Of a stretch of 8,321 nucleotides of DNA, positions 1 through 6,674 are shown in pieces. The DNA comes from Bacteroidota bacterium (GTDB taxonomy: Bacteria; Bacteroidota; Bacteroidia; Cytophagales; Hymenobacteraceae): the NCBI GenBank assembly GCA_023424725.1, contig JAFADQ010000292.1:1-8321 (forward strand), written 5' to 3'. The notes under the pieces were generated by a model. The model did not search any database and was not told the origin of the DNA. It was given only the letters and a program-made list of their open reading frames with translations. Position 1 is the stretch's first letter. Each line of letters opens with the position of its first letter. The position numbers were made by a program, and so were the translations under genes.

Positions 1-825
1 CCCGGGCACTCCGGCGCCTACCACACCTGCCGCCCAAATAACGGTTTCGGTGCCGATAGATTTGCCTTTTCCGTAGTAAACTTTGCCGTTCTCGTACTTT
101 TCTACCGCCGCATTCAGCCAAATGTGCACGCCCATGTCTTCTAGGTAATCTTTTGCTTTTTGCGACGATTTTTCTGAGAAACCGTTCAGCACTTTATCCA
201 TTGCCTCTATCAAATGTATTTTCATTTGCCGGAAATCGAGCTCCGGGTAATCGGCAGGCAATACGTGTTTGCGCATTTCGGCCAGGGCGCCGCACAACTC
301 TACGCCGGTTGGCCCCGCTCCTACTACCACAACGTTCATCAGGGCTTCGCGCTCGTCTACGCTATCGGCCAGCAGCGCCTTCTCGAAATTCTGAAACAGC
401 AAGCTCCGCAGGTTAAGCGACTCCGGAATGGTTTTGATCTGCATCGCGAATTCTTCTACCGATTTTATGCCGAAAAAATTGGTCATACTGCCGGTAGCCA
501 GCACCAGGTAATCGTAGGCAATAGGGCCGATAGAGGTGGAAATTTCTTTCTTATCGGTATGTATTTCTGTAACTTCTGCCAGGCGGTAAATCAGGTTATC
601 CTGCCCGGTAAAAACCTTCCGGATCGGGTACGCGATAGAATCGGGATTAAGTCCGCCGGTGGCCACCTGGTACAGCAGCGGCTGGAAATTATGGTAATTA
701 TTTTTATCTATTAATATAACCTGCGCATTGGCTTTTTTAAGGCTTTTGGCAAGCTCTAAACCACCAAAACCCGAACCTACAATTACGATTTTAGGGAGAT
801 GGGTAACCGGAATATTTGCATCCAT
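1..825 (-). CDS. ndh: Type II NADH:quinone oxidoreductase (NDH-2), partial, C-terminus off the left edge
   Basis: A single-subunit, non-proton-pumping flavoenzyme that passes electrons from NADH to the quinone pool on the cytoplasmic face of the membrane. Reading the minus strand from the ATG at 825-823 gives 275 uninterrupted codons to the window edge. The FAD-binding Rossmann motif GSGFGG is at residues 17-22, with an acidic residue (D40) ending the second beta strand. The NDH-2 signature YHNFQPLLYQVATGG is at 44-58, ATGS at 110-113, and the second, NAD(H)-binding GAGPTG at 169-174. A WAAGV segment near the visible end is typical of the second FAD-contact region. Family members are about 420-450 residues, so the C-terminal third, with the amphipathic membrane anchor, is missing only because the window ends. 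The start gives the usual short N-terminus before the Rossmann fold. It is transcribed away from the kinase gene across 520 bp. Other pyridine nucleotide-disulfide oxidoreductases are less likely because no redox CxxxxC follows the first GxGxxG. Confidence 0.93.
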   Translation of the reverse strand, partial: MDANIPVTHLPKIVIVGSGFGGLELAKSLKKANAQVILIDKNNYHNFQPLLYQVATGGLNPDSIAYPIRKVFTGQDNLIYRLAEVTEIHTDKKEISTSIGPIAYDYLVLATGSMTNFFGIKSVEEFAMQIKTIPESLNLRSLLFQNFEKALLADSVDEREALMNVVVVGAGPTGVELCGALAEMRKHVLPADYPELDFRQMKIHLIEAMDKVLNGFSEKSSQKAKDYLEDMGVHIWLNAAVEKYENGKVYYGKGKSIGTETVIWAAGVVGAGVPG

Positions 826-1345
826 ATATAAATACTATTAAGGATCAGGATTGCCTTTCCGGCAGTTTGCCGGCGCAAAAACCTGCTATAGAAATAACAA
901 CCGAGGAGCTTTGAAGTTGCATTCAGCTTGTCAAATATTTCTTACTGCAAATATTGGGTTTTGGTTATGATTAAGAAGCTACAGGTTTGGTATTTTCCGG
1001 AATCAGGCTGCAAAGGCCAAATAAATGGCCGTTGCAGGCAAAAAGTAGTTTTTAAACTTGGCGGCAAAATTTAAATGCCCGAAATTTTAAAAATTAAAAG
1101 CGTAATCGATTAAAAATTCAGTAGCATTTACTGTGCTTGAACTGATATTTTGTACTACATAATTTAGAAAAAAACAGCTATAAGAATTAGATAAATATCA
1201 AGCTACCTTTACTTTACAATAAAATGCACCATTTCCAAATATCATCAAAACACAGGTTAATGCATTAAAGCTTTGCAGGTTAACATGCATAAACCCTGTT
1301 TTATACCAACAATAACCGATTGGGAAATCCTTCCCGCCACAATTC
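826..1345. other. Divergent intergenic region between ndh and the histidine kinase gene
   Basis: This AT-rich 520-bp stretch separates two divergently transcribed genes and must hold both promoters. I see no credible coding sequence or RNA gene. On the minus strand, AATATTTG occurs twice (939-932 and 955-948), each one base from the Bacteroidota -7 box TAnnTTTG, so either could serve ndh. On the plus strand, TACCTTTA at 1204-1211 is also one base off, and would give the kinase a leader of roughly 130 bases. No convincing -33 TTG is correctly spaced for any of these. A 10-bp perfect palindrome TAATCGATTA lies at 1103-1112 and could be a protein-binding site, but in such AT-rich DNA it may be chance. 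A small hairpin at 859-873 is listed separately. Confidence 0.5.
859..873 (-). promoter_or_regulatory. Short perfect hairpin / palindrome in the ndh leader
   Basis: CCGGCA-GTT-TGCCGG is a 6-bp GC-rich perfect stem with a 3-base loop, 33 bases upstream of the ndh start codon. On the ndh strand no T-tract follows, so it is not an intrinsic terminator. It could be an operator or a structure in the 5' untranslated region. That role is inference: only the palindrome itself is seen. Confidence 0.3.
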
Positions 1346-4300
1346 ATGAATGCCTTAAAAACAATTAGCTTTCTGATTGAGTGCTCATTTTTTGGTGACA
1401 TAAAGAAAGTGCACTTTTCGGATCTTGCAGCGTCTTTTTTTATATCCGCAAATATTAAGTCGTTACTACCGGTTACCTCTGTTATAGAGTTCCAAAACTT
1501 CCTGGAAGGCATCGGAGAACAAGCAATCCCGGAATACATTACACTTCCGGTTTTAGTTGAAGAAAGAGAGCTGATTTTTAAATTATCGGGCGCAAAAACC
1601 GAATCCGGAATTCTGCTTCATGGCTTACACGATCCTGCTTTTTCTGTCGTGCACCAGGCTTCCACTTCTCCGCAGGAGTTTCCGCTACAAGCGTTGCAAA
1701 GCGCGTCTTTATTAAAAACCGGCGAAGATGTACCGCTTAAAGAAAAACAATTGCCGGATGCGGCACACCTTAAAAACAGCCTGCATCATTTCTCGCGGTT
1801 TATTATCGGTTCGCTTAGCCCCGAAGGGATAATAGTGGATATAAATAAAGCCGGCGAGCTGATATGGGGCCGGCCGTTAGAGCAAATTATTGGCTGTAAT
1901 TTTAGCAAAGTTGTTGGCCACGAAGATTTAGAAATAACAAAAAAGGCACTAACAAAAGCCAGAGGCGGCGAGGTAATAGAGGGCTTCAGGAACAGAAACC
2001 TGGCGGCAGATGGCCGGTTAATAGAAATGGAATGGTCTATAACCTGGAGCGAAGAAAGCCGGTTGTTTACGTTTTTAGGGAATGACGTTACCCATAAAAT
2101 CGCAACAGAAGCAGACCTGCTTCAGCAAAAAAACCAGTTAAGTATTACAGAAATAGCCTTAGAAGAAAACCAGGAACTTATAAGAGCTACAATTGAATCG
2201 GCGCTTGATGCCGTTGTAGTGTTTGATGACAATGGCAAAATTTTAAAATGGAACCCGCGGGCCGAAAAAACCTTTGGATTTACCAAAGAAGAGCAAGTAG
2301 GAAAACACTGCCAGGATCTGTTAGCTCCCGGCGCTGGCGGCGACTTATTTAAAAATGCTGTAAACGATAAATATATACAATCGGGCGAGGTTTCCTGGAG
2401 CGGAACCCGGATTCCGGCTACCGGAGTTCATAAAAGCGGGCGGCAGTTTGATGTTGAAATCACTTTGGCTCCTGTTCAAACTAACGGCCAGACCTTTTTC
2501 AGTGCTTTTATTCGCGATATATCTAAGCAAAAGATTATTGAGCAATGTTTACACGACCGCGAGCAACAGATAGAGGAAATCAGCTCATCTATTCCGGGAG
2601 TTGTTTTTCAGTTTTGCAGATACGCAGACGGAAAATACCATTTTAATTACTACAGCAAGAAAGTAGCCGAACTAACAGGTGTGTGCGCCGAAGATATTTA
2701 CGCAGATATAAATAAAATCTGGAATGCAGTACACCCCGACGATTTACCGGTATTGTTTGCCTCGATAGAAAAATCGGCCGCCGAGGTATCTGAATGGCAG
2801 GTAAAATTCCGCGTTCTACATCCTTCCCTTGAAATTATTTACATTCAGGCCTCTGCCCAGCCAACAGCCCAACCCGATGGCAGCATTATCTGGAACGGCG
2901 CGGCAATAAATGTAACCGAAATAGCATTGGCCGAGCTAAAAATCGCCGAAAGCGAAAAACAGTTCCGCTTATTGCTCGAAACCATTCAGGTGGGAATTTT
3001 GCAGGTAAATAAAAGCCGGAAAATTATATATGCCAACCCGCAAATGTGCGCCATTACGGGCTATTCGTTAACAGAAATGTTAGGTCAGGAGCCGGGTGCA
3101 CTGTTCAGGGTATTTGAAGACAGGCCAGATTTGTATGAACGGCACACGCAAATACGCAAAGAAAAGATAAACAGCAGCTCAGAAGTAGCCATTTACACAA
3201 AAGACGGGAAGAAGATATGGCTTAGCCTGAAAGCATCGCCGCTGTTAAATGAAAACGGCGAAATTATATGCACCATAGCCTCTCACCAGGATATTACAGA
3301 ACAGAAACAGGCCCGCGAGCAGCTTCTGCAATCGGAAGAGCGGCACCGTGCGCTGTTTCAGAAAAACCCGCTGCCAATGTGGGTTTACGATATAACTACT
3401 TTAAAAATACTGGCAGTAAACAGAGCGGCAATAAACCATTACCAATATACCGAACAGGAATTTCTTGATCTTACACTTTGGGATCTGAGACCTAAAAATA
3501 AACAGAATGTAGAGATACTTCAAACAGCTATAAACAGATCTTATCACAAAGACGAGCCGCGTAATTTTATTGTACACCATGTAAAAAAGAGCGGCGAAAT
3601 AATCGACGTTCACATTACTGCCAGCGAATTTATTTATCAGGAAAAAGAATCTATTTTAGTTGTTGCGCAGGATATTACAGAAGAAAAGAAAGCAGAATCT
3701 GAAAGGCAACGGCTTACCTCTATTATAGAAGCTACCAGCGATTTGATTAGCATTTTTAATACCGAAGGAAAATGCATGTACTTAAATCCGGCCGGGCAGC
3801 AATTGCTTCAATCCGAAAACAATTTTTACAAATGTATTTCGGCAACAGAGTTTATTAAAGACGATATAATTGCCAACTTAAATGCTGCGGGCCGCTGGGA
3901 AGGCGAAACCATACTATTAAACAGAAAGAAAGAAGAAATCCCGGTATCGCTGGTTTTTCTGAAACATTTAAACGCCGATGGCACTGTAGAATTTTATTCG
4001 GCTATTGCCCGCGACATTTCCGAACAAAAAAAGACTGCCCATGCACTGGAAGAAAGCAAAGCCCGGTATAAATCTTTGTTTGAGTTAAGTCCTGAACCTC
4101 AGGTTTCGTTAGATAAAAAAGGCAACATAATTAAAACAAACCTGGCCTACCGGCAGTTTTTTCCGCAGTTTGTAGATAACCCCACACCCGCACCATTTTT
4201 AGAAATTCTGGATCCGGAAATGCGAAAGCAGGCCCAGTTTAACTTTAAGCAGGTTTTAAAAGGCAACCCGCAAACGTATAACGCGGTAGTGATCGGGCAA

Positions 4301-5113
4301 AACCAAAAACGCTTTATTTTTCAGCTTACACAGGTACCCATTAAAATTAACGGGCAGGTTACCGGTTCTTATGTGCTGATGCAAGACGAAACCAACCTTT
4401 TTCATACAAACCAGGAACTACAACAATCGCACAGAGAATTGCGCGAACTATCGGCCAGAATACAAGTGGCCCAGGAAGAAGAACGAAAATATATTTCGCG
4501 CGAAATACACGATGAATTAGGCCAGATTTTAACTGCCCTTAATATAGATGTAACCCTGCTTACCAATAAAGTTACCAGCCTGCTGAATAAAGAAAAGGCG
4601 GCAGAGCTTTATACCGATCTTACCGACCTGAAAAAGATCTCGAAAGAAGCCATATTATCTGTTAAGCGGATTGTTTCTGAACTCCGTCCTATTGCGATAG
4701 ACGAGATAGGCCTGCCCGACGAACTTAGGTTATACCTGGAGCGGTTTCAGGCGCGATATGCCATAACAACCAATTTAAGCCTGCCCGCCGAGCCTCTTAA
4801 AATCACCACTAAACAAGCCATAGAAGCCTACAGAATTGTGCAGGAAGCCTTAACCAATGTTGCCCGGCATTCTAAAGCCTCTACAGTAAATGTAGAGGTG
4901 GCCCAGGAAAACCAGAAAGTAATGATTACCATTAAGGATAACGGAATCGGGATTTCTCAGGAAAGAAGAGCTACCGGTAAATCTTTTGGCTTGATTGGTA
5001 TGCGCGAACGGGCGCTAATGTTAGGCGGCAACGTTCGTATAGAAACATCTGAAATAAAAGGAACTACGATTAATTTAGAACTGCCCAGCTGCGAAAAAGC
5101 TTTGATACATTAA
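1346..5113 (+). CDS. Multi-PAS sensor histidine kinase, HisKA_3 / NarL-partner type, cytoplasmic, orphan
   Basis: A 1255-residue two-component sensor kinase with no transmembrane segment or signal peptide, so it should sense intracellular cues. Seven PAS modules are visible at about residues 147-265, 275-400, 412-530 (with a typical HPDD), 536-660, 663-785, 790-905 and 904-1015. Most end in the conserved D-I-T/S-E/K-Q-K turn (e.g. DITEQK, DITEEKK, DISEQKK) and are joined by short helical linkers such as SEERHRALF. The dimerisation/phosphoacceptor helix follows at about 1036-1100 with REIHDELGQ; H1055 is the predicted phosphorylated histidine. The ATPase domain has its N box at EALTNVARHS (N1171), G1 box DNGIG at 1198-1202, and GLIGMRERA from 1215. 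HisKA_3 kinases normally phosphorylate LuxR/NarL-type regulators, but none is present here. Residues 1-140 match no motif I can name and may be a degenerate PAS fold. The ATG at 1346 is the first possible start after the in-frame stop at 1313-1315. No Shine-Dalgarno is seen, as is common in this phylum. The ligand cannot be told from the sequence. Confidence 0.95.
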   Translation: MNALKTISFLIECSFFGDIKKVHFSDLAASFFISANIKSLLPVTSVIEFQNFLEGIGEQAIPEYITLPVLVEERELIFKLSGAKTESGILLHGLHDPAFSVVHQASTSPQEFPLQALQSASLLKTGEDVPLKEKQLPDAAHLKNSLHHFSRFIIGSLSPEGIIVDINKAGELIWGRPLEQIIGCNFSKVVGHEDLEITKKALTKARGGEVIEGFRNRNLAADGRLIEMEWSITWSEESRLFTFLGNDVTHKIATEADLLQQKNQLSITEIALEENQELIRATIESALDAVVVFDDNGKILKWNPRAEKTFGFTKEEQVGKHCQDLLAPGAGGDLFKNAVNDKYIQSGEVSWSGTRIPATGVHKSGRQFDVEITLAPVQTNGQTFFSAFIRDISKQKIIEQCLHDREQQIEEISSSIPGVVFQFCRYADGKYHFNYYSKKVAELTGVCAEDIYADINKIWNAVHPDDLPVLFASIEKSAAEVSEWQVKFRVLHPSLEIIYIQASAQPTAQPDGSIIWNGAAINVTEIALAELKIAESEKQFRLLLETIQVGILQVNKSRKIIYANPQMCAITGYSLTEMLGQEPGALFRVFEDRPDLYERHTQIRKEKINSSSEVAIYTKDGKKIWLSLKASPLLNENGEIICTIASHQDITEQKQAREQLLQSEERHRALFQKNPLPMWVYDITTLKILAVNRAAINHYQYTEQEFLDLTLWDLRPKNKQNVEILQTAINRSYHKDEPRNFIVHHVKKSGEIIDVHITASEFIYQEKESILVVAQDITEEKKAESERQRLTSIIEATSDLISIFNTEGKCMYLNPAGQQLLQSENNFYKCISATEFIKDDIIANLNAAGRWEGETILLNRKKEEIPVSLVFLKHLNADGTVEFYSAIARDISEQKKTAHALEESKARYKSLFELSPEPQVSLDKKGNIIKTNLAYRQFFPQFVDNPTPAPFLEILDPEMRKQAQFNFKQVLKGNPQTYNAVVIGQNQKRFIFQLTQVPIKINGQVTGSYVLMQDETNLFHTNQELQQSHRELRELSARIQVAQEEERKYISREIHDELGQILTALNIDVTLLTNKVTSLLNKEKAAELYTDLTDLKKISKEAILSVKRIVSELRPIAIDEIGLPDELRLYLERFQARYAITTNLSLPAEPLKITTKQAIEAYRIVQEALTNVARHSKASTVNVEVAQENQKVMITIKDNGIGISQERRATGKSFGLIGMRERALMLGGNVRIETSEIKGTTINLELPSCEKALIH

Positions 5114-5145
5114 TTAAAGATGGGCAAAACATTATCGCATATTTT

Positions 5146-5309
5146 AGAGGCTGTTTTGATTTTATTTTTGAAATTAACTATTGCTGATTTTGGGTTCTGA
5201 CGAGGCTCTTTTTGAGGCGCATAGCCTTTGCTACGGGCCGGAAAACAGCCGAAGTCTGGTTCCGGAATTGCCGGTTGGCAAATAAAAATACAGAATCAAA
5301 ACAGCCTTT
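5146..5309. repeat. Compound inverted-repeat element: candidate dispersed extragenic repeat or structured RNA
   Basis: The outer arms are AGGCTGTTTTGATT (5148-5161) and its perfect 14-bp reverse complement AATCAAAACAGCCT (5294-5307). A G-T pair and an A-T pair extend them to 5146/5309. Inside, CCGGAA (5238-5243) pairs with TTCCGG (5260-5265), and CAG (5246-5248) with CTG (5256-5258), giving a 9-bp stem with a 2x1 internal loop and a 7-base loop. A smaller AGGC/GCCT hairpin is at 5215-5227. The interior is richer in GC than the flanks. Nested arms of this kind are typical of non-autonomous repeats or structured RNAs. There is no transposase and no clear target-site duplication. The alternative is simply an elaborate 3'-end structure for the kinase mRNA. 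Confidence 0.4.
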
Positions 5310-5319
5310 TAAATTCAAC

Positions 5320-5351
5320 AAAAAAGCAGCTCGTTGCGGGGGTGCTTTTTT
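5320..5351. terminator. Bidirectional-type intrinsic terminator between convergent genes
   Basis: AAAAAAGCA (5320-5328) pairs with TGCTTTTTT (5343-5351) around a 14-base loop containing GCTCGTTGCGGGGG. Both strands therefore read a stem ending in a T-run. It sits 20 bases past the stop of the minus-strand exported-protein gene and about 200 bases past the kinase stop, so it most directly serves the former. The GC part of the stem is only three pairs (GCA/TGC), so strength is uncertain. Confidence 0.55.
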
Positions 5352-5371
5352 TGTGGATTTTGTAAGTATGA

Positions 5372-6061
5372 TCAATACCTTTCCTCGTCGAAATCTACGC
5401 CCTTCCGCTTTTTAAAATCGCCGCGCTTGATTGAGTTTATCAGCTCAGACCAGGCAAACGGATTTAGCAAAGGGTTGGCCGGAACGGTGCCGCGCATTTC
5501 CTGCTGCCGTGAGAATTGCTGCTGTGCCCACTGCTGATTTTGCGCGCCATCCATGGGCATGTTAGAGAAAATGCGGCGCAGGAGTTGCTCATCCAGGTTT
5601 TTCTCGGCGTTGGTTTTGTCTTTGGTAGGTAACCGTAGCGCCAAAAATGCCTCTTTAAACACCTCTTCTGTGGCATACGGAAACACATCTACCACGGGCA
5701 GCATGGTGGGGTCTTCTTTCAGTTCTATAATAACCGAGTAGCTTTCGCGGCTGTAATTTGTTGGTATAAACAGGTTGTATTTCTTAAAGCCTACCATACT
5801 TACGGTTACGCTGTCGCCGGCTAAAACAGGCATAGAGAAATAACCGAATTCGTTGGTGGAGGTTCCGCGGCCGGCTTTTGCTACGTACACATTGGCTCCG
5901 GGCAGGCCAAACAAACTATCGCCGCTAACTACAAGGCCAGAAAGCTGCACCACGCGCTTTTGCCCCTGGGCAAGGCTGCAATGGGAGCTGCAAAGGGCAA
6001 AAACCAGCATGGCAGCCACCAAAAACGTTTTAGAAAAGATATTTTTATATAAAAGAGACAT
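5372..6061 (-). CDS. Exported carboxypeptidase-regulatory-like domain protein of unknown function
   Basis: A 229-residue predicted secreted or periplasmic protein. Residues 1-31 form a Sec signal peptide: basic start (Y-K-N, K11), hydrophobic core FLVAAMLVFAL, and a probable signal peptidase I site after S-L-A (A31). Neither cysteine (C24, C28) fits a lipobox. Residues about 38-118 resemble the CarboxypepD_reg-like beta-sandwich found at the N-terminus of Bacteroidota TonB-dependent receptors: LSGLVVSGDS...LPGANVYV, GTSTNEFGYFSM, DSVTVSMVGF. No TonB plug or barrel follows. The rest is polar, has a Q-rich stretch (QNQQWAQQQFSRQQ), and ends in PLLNPFAWSELINSIKRGDF plus a charged tail, a C-terminal module I associate with small Bacteroidota proteins of this type. 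The ATG at 6061-6059 is preferred to the in-frame TTG three codons upstream because it gives a standard signal peptide. The gene is divergent from arsR across 77 bp. Its function is unknown. Confidence 0.85.
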   Translation of the reverse strand: MSLLYKNIFSKTFLVAAMLVFALCSSHCSLAQGQKRVVQLSGLVVSGDSLFGLPGANVYVAKAGRGTSTNEFGYFSMPVLAGDSVTVSMVGFKKYNLFIPTNYSRESYSVIIELKEDPTMLPVVDVFPYATEEVFKEAFLALRLPTKDKTNAEKNLDEQLLRRIFSNMPMDGAQNQQWAQQQFSRQQEMRGTVPANPLLNPFAWSELINSIKRGDFKKRKGVDFDEERY

Positions 6062-6110
6062 TGGTTGCAAAGGGTTTGTTGTGTATATATTACTATATCG
6101 TTTTTGCGGG

Positions 6111-6118
6111 TATATTTG
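6111..6118 (+). promoter_or_regulatory. Candidate Bacteroidota -7 promoter box for the ArsR gene
   Basis: TATATTTG matches the Bacteroidota sigma-ABfr -7 consensus TAnnTTTG exactly and ends 20 bases before the ArsR start codon, implying a very short leader. I see no well-spaced -33 TTG. It lies in the 77-bp gap shared with the divergent exported-protein gene, so a regulator bound here could affect both. Confidence 0.5.
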
Positions 6119-6138
6119 TTATTGCGCAGCCATAATTT

Positions 6139-6534
6139 ATGCGATTAAAATCTTTTACACTTTCTTACGGCACTCAGTTTTTAAAAGCCCTGAGCGACGA
6201 ATCGCGCGTACGCATTCTGCACCTGATCTTTAAAAACAAAGAAATGTGCACTTCGGATATTGAGCACGTGCTGGATTTTACACAAACCAAAACCTCGCGC
6301 CACCTTACGTACCTGCGCAACGCCAACCTTATCGCGCCCCGAAAAGAAGACCAGTGGGTGTATTATTATATAAAAGACGAAGCGGCCGATTTCGTACAGC
6401 AAATATTAAGCTATTTCGACAAAGATCCGCAATTATCTCGCGATTTAGAGATTTTTAACACTTTGTACTCTAACCGCGAGCTGGCCATTTACCAGATGAG
6501 AAACAGGAGGTATTTTAGTGGAAGTAGTGCGTAA
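6139..6534 (+). CDS. ArsR/SmtB-family winged-helix transcriptional regulator
   Basis: A 131-residue DNA-binding repressor-type protein. The N-terminal helix FLKALSDESRVRILHLI (14-30) and the helix-turn-helix with recognition helix TQTKTSRHLTYLRNANLI (48-65) are classic ArsR, followed by the beta-wing RKEDQWVYYYI (68-78). The metal-binding ELCVCDL of ArsR/SmtB is replaced by EMCTSDI (35-41). C37 is the only cysteine in the protein, so the standard alpha-3 thiolate metal site is not complete and the inducer is unknown. The C-terminal 50 residues are helical and may add to the dimer interface. The ATG at 6139 is fixed by an in-frame stop just upstream (6133-6135). Its last three codons and stop overlap the degenerate beginning of a 7-bp tandem repeat. 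ArsR proteins often repress their own promoter and a neighbour; the divergent exported-protein gene is the obvious candidate, by inference. Confidence 0.9.
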   Translation: MRLKSFTLSYGTQFLKALSDESRVRILHLIFKNKEMCTSDIEHVLDFTQTKTSRHLTYLRNANLIAPRKEDQWVYYYIKDEAADFVQQILSYFDKDPQLSRDLEIFNTLYSNRELAIYQMRNRRYFSGSSA

Positions 6535-6579
6535 TGCGTATTGAGTATTGAGTATTGAGTATTGAGTATTGAGTATTGA
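6524..6579 (+). repeat. Heptanucleotide tandem repeat GTATTGA, six exact plus two degenerate units
   Basis: Six perfect copies of GTATTGA run from 6538 to 6579. In the same phase just upstream lie GTAATGC (6531-6537) and GTAGTGC (6524-6530), so the array decays stepwise into the end of arsR. The arsR stop codon TAA (6532-6534) is inside the GTAATGC unit. Confidence 0.95.
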
Positions 6580-6650
6580 GACTAAATTCGTACCTCCTAT
6601 AAACCCCAACTGTAACTAAAAACCTTGTATCTCTGTTAATTTCAAAAAAT

Positions 6651-6674
6651 CCCACTACCCACTACCCATTACCC
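6651..6674 (+). repeat. Heptanucleotide tandem repeat CCCACTA directly before a start codon
   Basis: CCCACTA, CCCACTA, CCCATTA and a final CCC occupy 6651-6674. The next base is the T of the TTG start codon of the HAD gene. The array fills the position where a ribosome binding site would lie, so none of purine-rich type exists for this gene. Confidence 0.85.

Larger units (their letters stand above)
5114..5371. other. Convergent intergenic region with nested inverted repeats and a terminator
   Basis: This 258-bp stretch lies between the 3' ends of the kinase gene (plus) and the exported-protein gene (minus). No coding sequence is supported: short open frames exist on both strands but show no recognisable motif. 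It holds a compound inverted-repeat structure (5146-5309) followed immediately by a stem with A/T-rich flanks (5320-5351). Both are listed separately. Confidence 0.6.

Noticed and set aside
153..714. Long plus-strand open frames opposite the ndh gene
   Set aside because: They are antisense to a clearly recognised NDH-2 with both Rossmann motifs, and their translations are rich in R, P and S with no motif.
1198..1539. Minus-strand open frame of 113 codons upstream of and overlapping the kinase start
   Set aside because: It runs across the kinase start and AT-rich intergenic DNA and has no recognisable motif or promoter.
2168..2545. FixL-like haem-binding PAS (second PAS of the kinase, ending FFSAFIRDIS)
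   Set aside because: The general pattern resembles FixL and a T-R pair aligns near the FixL distal arginine, but no histidine is found where the proximal haem ligand should be, so oxygen sensing is not supported.
6062..6070. TTG at 6070-6068 as the start of the exported carboxypeptidase-regulatory-like protein
   Set aside because: An ATG three codons downstream gives a normal signal peptide; the extra three residues add nothing recognisable.
6505..6544. Strong Shine-Dalgarno AGGAGGT followed by a GTG-started 8-codon open frame at the end of arsR
   Set aside because: The frame is tiny, ends in the repeat, and Bacteroidota rarely use Shine-Dalgarno sequences; the motif is better explained as one arm of the inverted repeat around the array.
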